From Neostapfia colusana (lineage: Eukaryota; Streptophyta; Magnoliopsida; Poales; Poaceae), in assembly GCA_030760725.1 (NCBI GenBank), contig JASWHV010000001.1:74545683-74609682 (forward strand): DNA of 64,000 nucleotides, in the 5' to 3' direction. This document shows, piece by piece, positions 1 through 9,727 of the stretch. Within the stretch, counting starts at the first letter, position 1. The number at the start of each line of letters is the position of its first letter. Made by a program: the position numbers and the translations under genes. The notes beneath the pieces are model-generated. The model saw only the letters and a program-made list of their open reading frames with translations, was not told the DNA's origin and ran no database searches.

Positions 1-1275
1 TTTGTCATCAATCATCCAAAACCCACAAGGGAATGGCTAGATGCACTTTCAATACTTTAGCTTCAGTAGGACACCCCATATACGAAAATAGCGTAAGCTG
101 GTTTTCTCCCAGTCCATAATTCATAAGGCGTCTTAGGTATGGATTTGCTGGGAACCCAATTTAGTATATGTGCGGTTGTCTTTAGTACTTTCATCCATAA
201 GTTAACCGGTAAATTGGAGTAGCTTAACATGCTTCTCACTATGTCCATAAGTGGGTTACGCCTTTCGGCTACTCCATTTTGTTGCGGTTCGCCTGGCGTA
301 GAATATTAGGCTATTATGACATTTTCCTGAAGGTACCTTGCGAACGGACCGGGAATTTGGCCATAAGGCGCATGTTTGCCATAATATTCTCCTCGATCTG
401 ATCTTACGACTTTAGTTTTCACATTATGTTGGTTTTCAAGTTCAGCTTTAAATATTTTAAATTTATCTAACGATTCAGATCAATTCTTTATTGGATAAAT
501 GTAGCCATATCTTGAGAAGTCATCCGTGAATGTTATGAAAGAATCAAAATCATCCGCAATCATTATTGGAAAAGGACCACATATATCCGTATGAATTAAT
601 TATAAAAGTCCTATACTTATTATCGCTCCTTTCTTTATTTGTTAAATAAATTTTCCTTTAATGCAATTGATGCATTGATCAAAATTGGAGAAATCTAACG
701 GATGGAGAATTTCTTCTTTAATGAGACATTCAATTCTATCACTCGAAATGTGGCCTAGACGACAGTGCCACAATTTTGAAGAAGTCTAATTCTTAGTAAT
801 ATGATTGCATTTATCATTACGAACATCACTTATATTCATCACAGAAGATTCACAAAGGGAAAGCAAATATAGTTTGTCTTGTCGGAAGGCAAGACCAACA
901 TCATCATTATTATACTTAATTAAACATATTTTTGTTCTCGAAATAACATTCAAATTCATCATCGTCTAATAAGGAAACAGAAATCAAGTTTCTCCTCATG
1001 CTAGGAACAAATAAAACATTGTTGAGATGAAGTAAGAAGCCACTTTCTAACAAAGTGAAAGTGATCAAATGGCTTCAACTTTGACTTCTTTTCCATCAGC
1101 GACCTTTAGGCTTCTCCCTCCCTTTGTTACGCTTATCATTATATTGAATTCCTGTAATAAATTAGTGACGTGCACAATGGCACCTGAGTCAATCTACCAA
1201 GTATTTAGTGAATAATTTGCATAAAAGATTCATCAATAAAGGTAAAAACATCATTACCCTTTCTAGCAAGCCACT
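1..1275 (-). pseudogene. Copia H pol fragment: protease, GAG-pre-integrase, integrase
   Basis: Translated on the minus strand in pieces. A protease active-site motif (I-D-S-G-A) lies near 1166-1195, just after the gag zinc knuckle. GAG-pre-integrase sequence with the pattern HCRLGH followed by CINC (an HHCC zinc site) lies around 630-770. The start of the integrase core (IHTDICGPFP) is near 575-605. The best open segment, 63-248, matches the integrase C-terminal half (SMLSYSNLPVNLWM and PYELWTGRKP). In-frame stops interrupt the rest. These domains cut and integrate the cDNA; this copy cannot encode an intact enzyme. Confidence 0.8.
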
Positions 1276-2127
1276 TTAGAAAACCAGCACAATCTCTTTG
1301 AAAATGGCCAAGTTTGCCACAAAAGTTGCAACCATCGCCATTGTTTCTACCATAATTATTAGGTCGGGATGGCCCAACCTTATCATTACCATTAGAGTTG
1401 TGCTTGCTTTTCTTGCCACCATGATTATCTTTACTATGAAACTTCCTCTTACTAGAGCCAACTTGATTAATATAGTCTTATTTGGCAGCCTTAATTTTGT
1501 CCTCCTCTTGAACAGCATGATCAATTAATTCATCAATAGTCAACTTATCCTTCATGTTGTTGTAAGAGACAACAAGTGCACTATAATTATCGGGTAAAGA
1601 TAGGATAACAAGATGAACAAGAAATGGATCATCAAAACCCATCTTTAAAGATTTAAGTTTAGCACTTGTGTCACACAACAACATGATGTGCTCTCTAACA
1701 CTGCCAACACCATCAAACTTAGTATTCAAAAGCTTACGCATTAGTGACAATGCATAGGATTTGTCATTGCCTTTGAATTTTTCTTCAAAAGAGGCCAAAT
1801 ATGTCTTAGCATTTTCGGAATCAGGGATTGCTCTCTTTATCCCTTTAGAAACTGACCCCTTCATAATCTTAAGTGACATGCGATTAGAGCGCTCCCACTT
1901 AGCAACATTTTCCTTGTAGGACTTAAGTTTTTCATCATAATTTTCCTCACCAGTGTCGGGAGGTGTGGGAACGTCACGCTCAAACGCATAGTCAAGCTGA
2001 AGAACACCAAGAACGATCTCAACATTATTTTTCCACGTGGGAAACTTGATTCCATGAAGTTTCTCAATTCCACTAATAGCAGAAATGATGTTTGGAGCTG
2101 AATAAATAGAGAAACATTAGTAGACAT
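1276..2127 (-). pseudogene. Copia H gag pseudogene with CCHC zinc knuckle
   Basis: The open segment 1478-1879 reads as the UBN2-type capsid domain of Copia gag (RAIPDSENAKTYLASFEEKF, then DGVGSVREHI and YNNMKDKLTIDELI). A CCHC knuckle of the form C-x2-C-x4-H-x4-C (CNFCGKLGHFQRDC) lies at 1289-1330 in another frame, so at least one frameshift separates capsid and knuckle. The N-terminal part (1861-2127) is again in a different frame. Gag forms the virus-like particle and the knuckle binds element RNA. Nothing suggests that this copy is still functional. Confidence 0.8.
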
Positions 2128-2168
2128 CGTTAAATTTAATATGCATAAAATTAGCTAAACAAATTTTT

Positions 2169-2788
2169 CACATCAACGTTGGGCAGAAGTGAAAATTAAC
2201 ACACTAAATAATTTTCAACCACTGTTGGGCAGAAATAAAAATTGACATACGAAAATATGGCATATAATTAAAAAATAATGTTGGTCAAAAATTAATTAAA
2301 TGCCATAATATTAAATATAAAATACTCTAAATAAATACCTCGTTGGTTTAATTTAATTTAGAGAATGAACATAATATGCAGTGGAAATAGATAACATATT
2401 TTTCAGATAATTAAAAGTAAAATTAGATACAGAAAACATTAGCACAAATAAAAAAATGCGTATCAAGTGCCGAAGGCTTCACATCAACGTTGGGCAGAAG
2501 TGAAAATTAACACATTAAATAATTTTCAATCACGGTTGGGCAGAAATAAAAATTGACATATGAAAATATGACATATAATTAAAAAATAATGTTGGTCAAA
2601 AATTAATTAAATGCCATAATATTAAACATAAAATACTCTAAATAAATATCTCATTGGTTTAATTTAATTTAGAGAATGAACATAATATGCAGCGGAAACA
2701 AATAACATAATTTTCAGATAATTAACAGTAAAATTAGATAAAAAACATTAGCACAAATAAAAATGCTTATTCAGTGCCGAACGCTACC
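2169..2788. repeat. Tandem duplication, ~311-bp unit, two copies
   Basis: Copy 1 (2169-2479) and copy 2 (2480-2788) both start with cacatcaacgttgggcagaa and run in parallel with a few percent mismatch, at an offset of 311 bp. The unit lies in the AT-rich leader of element H. Copy 1 ends with a short piece resembling the 3' tail of the SINE that follows copy 2, so one duplication breakpoint appears to lie inside the SINE tail. Confidence 0.85.
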
Positions 2789-2908
2789 ACACATGTAGGG
2801 TCTAGGGAAGGGTTATTTCTAGACATTCTTACGCTGCATTTGTAGAGTTGAACCCAAGACCTTAAGACACAGGTTGAGACACACTACCACTGCGTCAGAT
2901 CCGCCCTT
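2764..2908 (-). mobile_element. tRNA-derived SINE (Au-SINE-like)
   Basis: On the minus strand the element starts near 2908 with GGGCGGATCTGACGCAGTGG, which contains a pol III A-box-like stretch (GACGCAGTGGTAG). About 30 bp further is a B box (GGGTTCAACTC, plus coordinates 2848-2858). The body (CCCTTCCCTAGACCC) and the T-rich tail resemble plant Au SINEs. It is flanked by an 18-bp target duplication, cattagcacaaataaaaa, at 2746-2763 and 2909-2926. It encodes no protein and would depend on LINE machinery. The family name is from memory of the consensus; the tRNA-type promoter and duplication are seen directly. Confidence 0.8.
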
Positions 2909-2926
2909 CATTAGCACAAATAAAAA

Positions 2927-3770
2927 ATACTAAAAAATAAATACCGGTGATAATCGTAATTTTGGCCCAAAATTTACAGCCGATAGTGCAGCCCAAAAAT
3001 TTATGCATTGTTTACCTCTAAGCTGGCTCAAACCGGGAATAACCCTAACATCATTCACACCCAAAATTTTCCGCATGCGGCTGGCGCGAAAAGGCGGCGG
3101 TGGACAAGCATGAGGTGCGCGAAGCTGCGCGGGTGTGAATCGACTGCGCGCAGCACGAGAGGGCCGTGAGGCCTCAATGGCCAGCGCGCAGCATGGCGCG
3201 TGCGCGATGCTAGTCCGACTAGCCCGAATCGGCGGCGCGCAGCGCGAGGCGCTAGAGGCGCGCCAAGGCCGTGGCAGAGCGGCGCGACATGACATGGACA
3301 TCCGCGCGCGTGCAGAGCCACAATGGGGCGAGGCTTGCGCCCGAAGCATGCACGCGCGGCCAAATCCTCATAGGAGGAGCAAAATTGCATTACGTAAGTT
3401 TCTTAATTCCAATCCCTTCATTTGTTCATGAGCGTGCAGTGCGGCAGAGTGCGCGAACCGCGGCCACAATGCCAGCGCGACGAGCTCGCTGTTGGCGTGA
3501 GCGAAGCGCGGTAGTGCATGTGGCGCGCGGCACAGTCCGGAGGACCACGCGCATGCGGCGGAGGACAGAGCCGCATGTGGCACCTGTGCGCGTGCTCAAC
3601 AGGGAGCGCGCAGCGCGAGGCTGCAAAGCCACAGCAGCAAGGCGTAGCACAGCGACCAAGTTTCCGGCAATCAACATCAAAGTAATATATTTTTTAATTC
3701 AAATCCCAGCCTTAAACATGATTGGATCAAACTAAAACAGTGATAAGGATCCATGCAGAGACTATTTAGC
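2927..3770 (-). other. Leader of Copia H (GC-rich, non-coding)
   Basis: This lies between the PBS and the gag remnants of H. It contains two GC-rich blocks (about 3090-3365 and 3430-3660) separated by AT-rich sequence. Several open frames occur on both strands, but they overlap, look alanine/arginine-rich and match no family I know, as expected for GC-rich non-coding DNA. Confidence 0.6.
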
Positions 3771-3781
3771 GTCTGATACCA
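3771..3781 (-). other. Primer binding site of Copia H (initiator tRNA-Met)
   Basis: The minus strand reads TGGTATCAGAC directly next to the LTR. Its first ten bases match the usual plant PBS complementary to the 3' end of initiator tRNA-Met. It fixes the element's orientation and the inner LTR edge. Confidence 0.8.
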
Positions 3782-4465
3782 AATATTAGAATATTATTTT
3801 CGTAATAGCTTAATTAGATATGAACATAATCTAGCTTCACACATGAACACCAATAAGAAAGGGACGTTAATAGGTTCTTACTGTCCGTAGACGAAGCCAA
3901 TAAGCCAAGCGAAGTCCCGTGCCCGCTTGATTTAGCCGTGACGGTGGCGTGCTTGGGGTAGCGATGTCCCTCGGGTCGTCAACGGCATTGACCGGTAACC
4001 CGGGGCGTCGCCGTTTTGTAGAAGATGAGGGTGACGACCTTCATCCTGTTAGCAGTGCCGTGAGGATTGGGTGTGAGAGGGTGTGTCGGGAGAGGCTACA
4101 CTCAAATGTCGTTGGATTATTGGAGTGGTTGGCTGCCCCCTTATTTATATTGCGCTGCTGCGGGCCGAGGCCACAACCAGTATGGCTGATTGCGCCTTCG
4201 ATCAAGGCGCGCTTTTAGTTTAAGAAAAATAATCTCCTAGTCAAGGAAGGTCATTATTTCGTAATTAAGAAGGGTTGATATATCCGTCCCTAAATATGAC
4301 CAGCCTTCCAATTGAATTCCGACAAAGAATTAATGCTTAATAATGAGACAATATATCCTTACTTTAAGTGTAGAGCTGGTGATATTGGTGATATTATTCC
4401 ATTAATTAGAAAAGGAATTAACGTATAACATGGAAATATAATATTTTCCTTCCTAATTTATTGCA
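3782..4465 (-). repeat. 5' LTR of Copia H
   Basis: This is a ~680-bp block between the PBS and the point where plus-strand gag of element G begins. On the minus strand it starts with TGCAATAAATTAGG. The outer edge is set by the terminal TG; the inner edge is set only by the PBS and lacks a clear CA, so it may be off by a few bases. It contains a TATA-like box in the right orientation. The partner LTR lies outside the window. Confidence 0.65.
4141..4150 (-). promoter_or_regulatory. TATA-like box in the H 5' LTR
   Basis: The minus strand reads ATATAAATAA, the best TATA match in this LTR, which would place the U3/R boundary about 30 bp downstream, near 4110-4120. Prediction only. Confidence 0.45.
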
Positions 4466-4477
4466 GGACGTTGGCCC

Positions 4478-4890
4478 TTGCGACCACATTCCATAAAAAA
4501 CTGCTTGGTATTGTCTAAAAAACTTGATGACATGCATAACACACTAGATCAATTTTGTAGTGGGAATAATAACCTCAACTTGCTTTTTAATTCTTGTAAG
4601 TCTAGCAATGATAAAATTGGTTTAGATTTTGATTCTCATGCTCATGCTAAAGCTAATCTACCCATGATTGTAAATCACTAAGAAGTGGTTTGGTTGAAAC
4701 AATTCCTAAACAAAAAGAGGTGTTTTTTAGGTCAGTAGGGATGTTGTCTCATTCATTTGTCAAGAAACAAGTTACTAACTCATCTAGACATCAAAATAAA
4801 AATAAATTTCATTGTACATTCTGTGGTAGAGATGGACATGTCTTTTGTTATATACTAGCTAAACAACATAAAGGAGAAAAATATAGCTAG
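4478..4890 (+). pseudogene. Copia G gag C-terminal fragment
   Basis: The frame at 4478-4681 contains a gag-like stretch (CSGNNNLNLLFNSCKSSNDK, then IGLDFDS) typical of Copia elements related to SIRE. After a stop, 4690-4890 contains a degenerate zinc knuckle (HCTFCGRDGHVFC) whose last cysteine spacing is abnormal. The N-terminal gag is absent, cut off where H begins. This is a fragment only. Confidence 0.65.
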
Positions 4891-5769
4891 ATCTCATAAC
4901 AACCTAACTGCACTTTCTGTTCATAATGTTAGACGCACACACCCTGCTGTGTTGAGTTAGAAACATGCAAAGTTTGATCCCAAGCATACTGTTTTTCGTG
5001 CTACACATGCCACGCCAAATAGATCAGTAGTCCGACAAAAAAAATCACATGTTTTATCATAATCCTGCTGTTTTCTCTGCTTTCTTGTTCTATGCATGTT
5101 GTTCATCATGTGACAAAGTGCTGGAAACCTAAATGTTATCTAACTAACCCCAACACCGAAGGAATGACGAATTTTGTTTCCTTGTAAGCGGTTTCATAGG
5201 AAGAAGGGAACTTTTGGAGCTAAACAACTTCGGATGCTTTCAACTTGTGTTCGGATACAAGAAGTTTAGTTCTTCTCTTTCACTCATGCATCTTGGACAG
5301 AATGTACAACAAATAAAAGATGATTTTCAACTTCAACTGTTAAATGACATTGCCCAATAACAGCTGCTTCATCTCAACACGTTTGGACAATAACATGTTC
5401 AATTTTTGTGAGGATTCTTTTGATGAAGATAGACTAGGTACTAGCTTTCGCATTGCAGGTTCAGGTGCATATTCTCAGGGGGGAGCATTTTTATTGAAGA
5501 TAAAGAAGTTGAGCTGCTGTCTGAAAATTCAGAAGCTAATGATGCCTTTCCAGCTCCTGCTTTTGATTCACAACCAGCTCCAACGTCCAATACAGCTGGT
5601 CCTGATCATTCACAAGCTACAAGCTCTTCGGTTGATGATGAACATGAAGAAGAATATGTTTGTGACATCTCTACTCCTTTCTACATTTGCAAAATGCACC
5701 CTCCACAACAGATTATTTGAAGCTTGTACGAAAGAGTGACACGGTCCAGGTTCTTTGATTCAAACTCTG
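4891..5769 (+). other. Collapsed gag-RT interval of Copia G
   Basis: An intact Copia element would have protease, GAG-pre-integrase and a ~1-kb integrase core here. Only ~880 bp is present, and I see no HHCC or DDE motif in any frame. The later part (5340-5740) looks like the variable linker that precedes RT. The simplest reading is an internal deletion of most of the integrase. Confidence 0.5.
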
Positions 5770-7140
5770 ATGCTCATCCTGCTTTTGTCGCTTCTTTTGA
5801 GCCTAGAGATGTATCACACACACTTACTAATAAATTATGGATCATTGCCATGCAATAAGAGTTAGAAAACTTTGAAAAAATAAAGTTCGGAAACTTGTTC
5901 CTCCACCTCACAGTCACACTTTGATAGGAACAAAATGGGTGTTTAGACTTTGATGAATCTTTTGCTCCTCTTGCTATATTTGAATTCATAAAAATTTTGT
6001 TAGTATTTAATGCATCTAAGGTTTTAAGTTGTATAAAATGGATGTTAAAAGTTCTTTTCTTAATGGCTACGTAGATGACAAGGTTTATGTCAAGCAACCA
6101 CCCGGTTTTGAAAATTCAGATTTTCCTAATCATGTTTACAAGCTGTCCAAAGCCTTGTATGGTCTCAAACAAGCCTCTAGAGCATGGTATGATAGGCTTA
6201 AAACATTCTTACTTGACAAGGGGTTTATCATGGGCAAGGTAGATAAAATTCTTTTTTTACTTAAGCATGGCAATGACTCACTATTTGTTCCAGTGTGTGT
6301 GGATGATATTATCTTTGGGTGTGGATCTCATGATCTTATATCAAAGTTTTCAGCTATGGTGAGTTTAGAATTTGAGATGAGAATGATGGGAGAACTCACA
6401 TACTTTTTGGAGCTACAAATCAAGCAAACTAAGGAAGGAACCTTTGTGCATCAAAACAAGTATACAAGACCTCCTAAGGTGTTTCAACATGGAAAACATC
6501 AAACCTATTTAGACACCAATGGGAGCAACATCAACCCTTGAGCTTGATTGGGTCGCTTTTGTACCTCACAGCGTCAAGACCAAATATACAATTCAGCGCA
6601 TGGCTATGTGCACATTTGCAAACTTCTCCACGTGCATCACATCTTCAAGCTGTCAAAAGGATACTAAGGAACTTATATGGAACCCAAGCATTTGGCGTTT
6701 TTCTTCCTCATTTGTTACTTTGAGAGTTTTTTCGGATGCTGATTTTGGGGTTGTAGGATTGATAGGAAAAGCACTTTGGGTGCTTGTCATTTCATGGGCA
6801 ACTCACTTGTTGCTTATTCCTCTAGAAACAAAGTTCAGGTGCACAATCCACTGCTGAATATAAATATGTAGCTTATGCTAGTGTTTGTTCTAAAATTCTT
6901 TGGATTGTTCAAACACTTAAGGACTATGGGATTGATTTAGATAGTGTTCCACTGTTTTGTGATAATATTAGTGCTATTTGCATTGATAAAAATCCCGTGC
7001 AACACTCTAGAATTTAGCACATCGATGTTAGGTATCACTTCTTTCAAGATAATATTGAAAAAGAAAATATTGTGCTTCACCATGTAGATTCTGAACAACA
7101 GTTGGCTGATATTTTCACAAAATATTTGGATTTCACTCAT
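5770..7140 (+). pseudogene. Copia G reverse transcriptase and RNase H pseudogene
   Basis: RT begins with the conserved pre-core sequence FEPRDVSHTL and IGTKWVF (5795-5945, broken by stops). It is then open at 6029-6541 (MDVKSSFLNG, ALYGLKQASRAWYDRL, CVDDIIFG). The catalytic box is CVDD where YVDD is usual. RNase H follows in shifting frames: SLLYLTASRPNIQFS (6544-6590), SDADFG (near 6733), then STAEYKY, NPVQHSRI and ADIFTK up to about 7120. At least two frameshifts and several stops are present. Confidence 0.85.
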
Positions 7141-7788
7141 TTTTCTTACATTCAGGGTGAACTAGGGGTTATGCATCCTCATGGCTTAAATTGATGGGGA
7201 GCTTTTGAAATTTTCGAAGTCTATGTGTGAACCTGAACTTAAAAATAATATGAACATAGTGTTTCATACATATATGACTTTGTAATTACTTGTACATGCT
7301 GAGAGTTCTTACTACATTCCATCATGTTTATACATTATGTAGTTTTTGCCATGACTAGTAATTGGAATAAATACTTGCACTAAATCTAGTCATGATTGAA
7401 CTTTCTTTGCTGTTTTGAACATTTTGCATGATCACAAATGTTTTCAATCATAAGAAATAATCATACAACAACTCATATGTTGAGTTTTTATGATCAGTAA
7501 AAAACTAGAAATATCAAGAGAAAATGCATGCATCACACTTCTTCTTTTGGGATCGCATATCACACTTAAATACGTCTCATGCTCTCAAGTTTTAAAATAG
7601 TTTAGTTAGTCAGATCACATCTCACATGCTCCCAACTTAAATACATCTGTAGGAGGAGAATTTTTTAAGTGGGAGAATTTCTTCACAAAGGGGGGAATTT
7701 TTTCTTTTTGTCAAAACTTTTCATGAAATGTGAATAAGCCAATGTTGGTTCTAGCTGGTGTTGCCAATGCATTCATCAAGGGGGAGAT
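7141..7788 (+). other. 3' untranslated region and polypurine tract of Copia G
   Basis: AT-rich non-coding sequence lies between RNase H and the LTR. A purine run (aagggggagatt, 7779-7790) ends at the first base of the LTR and would prime plus-strand DNA synthesis. A second short purine stretch (tgatggggag) follows the coding end near 7192. I see no gene here. Confidence 0.6.
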
Positions 7789-7876
7789 TGTAATACCTAG
7801 GTGCTACATTGGCAAAGGAGTGTTAAAGTGAGGTTCATGCAATGTTTTGAGCATTCACGTAGTGTTTGACGTGACG
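7789..7876 (+). repeat. 3' LTR start of Copia G (88-bp fragment)
   Basis: It begins TGTAATACCTAGG directly after the polypurine tract and stops where the antisense Gypsy LTR begins (TGTGTGGACAGG). No 5' LTR copy exists in the window for comparison. Confidence 0.5.
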
Positions 7877-9727
7877 TGTGTGGACAGGGGTCCTAACACT
7901 CGAGGAATCACATTGGGTGGTGTCGTGCGATGTGACACCGAACATCATACACGAAAAGAGAGCTCAAAATACATGCACATGTCCTTTATTTCATAAGATG
8001 GTTCTGTTTTACAAATATTGTACAACACATGTACAACACAACAGAATTCACATAGCTCACACCCTCGAGCCTATCTATGCAGAAGAGAAGTCGCCCAGCC
8101 CACGGATGCTTCCCACTAGCAACTGAAGACATATGGCAGCAGCAAGGTTTCCGGTGAGTTATACAACCCGAAGATTGGGAAATCTCGTTGATCAACCATC
8201 ATCATATGCATGTTACTGATACCTGGAAAACCAGCAAGACTGAACCGTCTCACCTAAACTTGAAACTCTATATGCAAGGATTCAATAATAAATGAAGTTG
8301 AATTTGCAATAAAGAACTCGCTTTAAGTAATTCCTTTTTTTTAGATTTTAAGCAGCAGAATAATATCCTAGTGCGGAGCAACATCGCAAATCCACAATCA
8401 AAGAAGAAATGCTTCATCACAATGTTGCTTGCCTCAGCTGGAAAATAAACTTTAATTTGCACTATCACTAATACATCCAAGGTTGCTAAGCAATAATTAT
8501 TCAGATGAGCATAATTCATTTGATTTCAACTACTCTTGCTTACTACTTCAAGACACGGTGAACAAGCGGTACTCAAAGAAACGCGGAGATGGTGATTGCA
8601 ACCAAGAGACACCCAGATTGCACGACACCTACGCCCGTATGGAAGACAAATCGGTGCTCTTCTCCCTACGTCGTAGGTGGTCAATTTTCACACGTCATCC
8701 CAATGTCGAACCAGTTTTACCATCCTCAAAGAAGGCCTACTACACGTAACCAGTCAAAGTTGCTCCGCTAGCAGGTTTACACCTCTGTCACCAACCCCCC
8801 AAAGGAAGGTGTTATAAATTTCGACACGAGGGTGCCCAAATTACATCAGTTTACTGGGGCCCATATATCCAATATGTAACCGGTACAGTTTGAACTTGCT
8901 CAACATGGTTGCACACGGTGCGGTCCTTGATTGACACAGAGGGGCCTAAAACCCACCATCCAACATCTTTCTTGTCCTACCAGCACAGACACGATGTGGT
9001 CACAAGCGTTGACTCACCGTCAGGTAGAGAATAACCTTGTGCTATCCAACCTAAACAGATCCCCGTCCACGCCTCAGTTTAAAGAGCAAATATTGTAGTA
9101 ATGTCTCCAGAGAAGATTTCTCTACAAGACTTCTTATCGCAAGTATAGCTACCCTACTTGACTTGTTGGTCGATAAAGGACGACCATTCTCGTGAGTAGA
9201 TTCCAACTACTCGACTTCTACCGAAACCTTTCTACAACATTAGCCTAGCATGAATCTACACGATGGAGTACTATGCTACCCATAACCTCTGGTCACTTTG
9301 GCCATGCAAGTGGGTTCCATAAAATAGACCTAATGCACATACGAATTCTCATACGTTTAGTGTGAACGAAGACAAAACTTTATAAAAGTTGTTAACATGC
9401 AAACCGGGGCTTTCCTTTATTTTGCAGGTAACTAGAGTTAGATACAACAGTTAAAGGTCTTCTGTCAATTGCCACTTGATCACTTGCTCCACTTGATTCT
9501 GGTCCAAGCTCAAAATGTTATGAAAATGCATATAAAAACAAGTAAGAATAATTTCCTGTCAAGGCATGGATACAAAGATATAGGAACTCAGAATGGAAGC
9601 TTGATTTGAGATGATCAAATTTTTTGGAGATGGATTGAGCAAAGTTGGATCAAGTTCTAAATGTCTTCCCAAATGTTCTTATTCACATAGGAATGTACAC
9701 AGACAAAGAATGGTCCATAAATCTAAT
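7877..9727 (-). repeat. Diverged Gypsy LTR fragment (long-LTR family), antisense
   Basis: It matches the 3' end of the ~4-kb LTR family of elements A and B, read antisense. Shared landmarks occur in the same order: gggtggtgtcgtgcgatg (7912), accgtctcacctaaacttgaa (8246), tggggcccatatatccaata (8855), ggccatgcaagtgggttcc (9299) and tgcaaaccggggctttcct (9397). Similarity fades after about 9440; 9440-9727 is unassigned. There is no internal region or PBS, so it is an LTR fragment whose other half may lie beyond element E. Confidence 0.7.

Larger units (their letters stand above)
1..4465 (-). mobile_element. Copia LTR retrotransposon H, 5' part, decayed
   Basis: Read on the minus strand, the order is 5' LTR (3782-4465), PBS, a long leader, gag, protease, GAG-pre-integrase and integrase, running off the left edge of the window. 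RT, RNase H and the 3' LTR are therefore not visible. The order protease-integrase is diagnostic of Copia (Pseudoviridae-like) elements. Many stops and frameshifts show it is dead. The right LTR edge abuts gag remnants of the opposite-strand element G, so H probably inserted into G. No target duplication can be tested because the left end lies outside the window. Confidence 0.85.
4466..7876 (+). mobile_element. Copia LTR retrotransposon G, 3' part, internally deleted
   Basis: This is a plus-strand Copia relic with gag end (4478-4890), RT (about 5770-6500), RNase H (about 6540-7140), a polypurine tract and the first ~88 bp of its 3' LTR (7789-7876). The integrase core is missing. The gag sequence and the GGGGGAGATTG tract before the LTR resemble the SIRE/Maximus side of grass Copia elements (inference). 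The 5' side is cut by element H and the 3' LTR by a Gypsy LTR, so both inserted later. Confidence 0.75.

Noticed and set aside
2840..2908. tRNA gene
   Set aside because: A and B boxes are present, but the segment continues into a SINE body and tail with target duplications and does not fold as a full tRNA.
2930..3735. Several overlapping alanine/arginine-rich ORFs on both strands
   Set aside because: GC-rich leader sequence of Copia H; frames overlap on both strands and match no domain.
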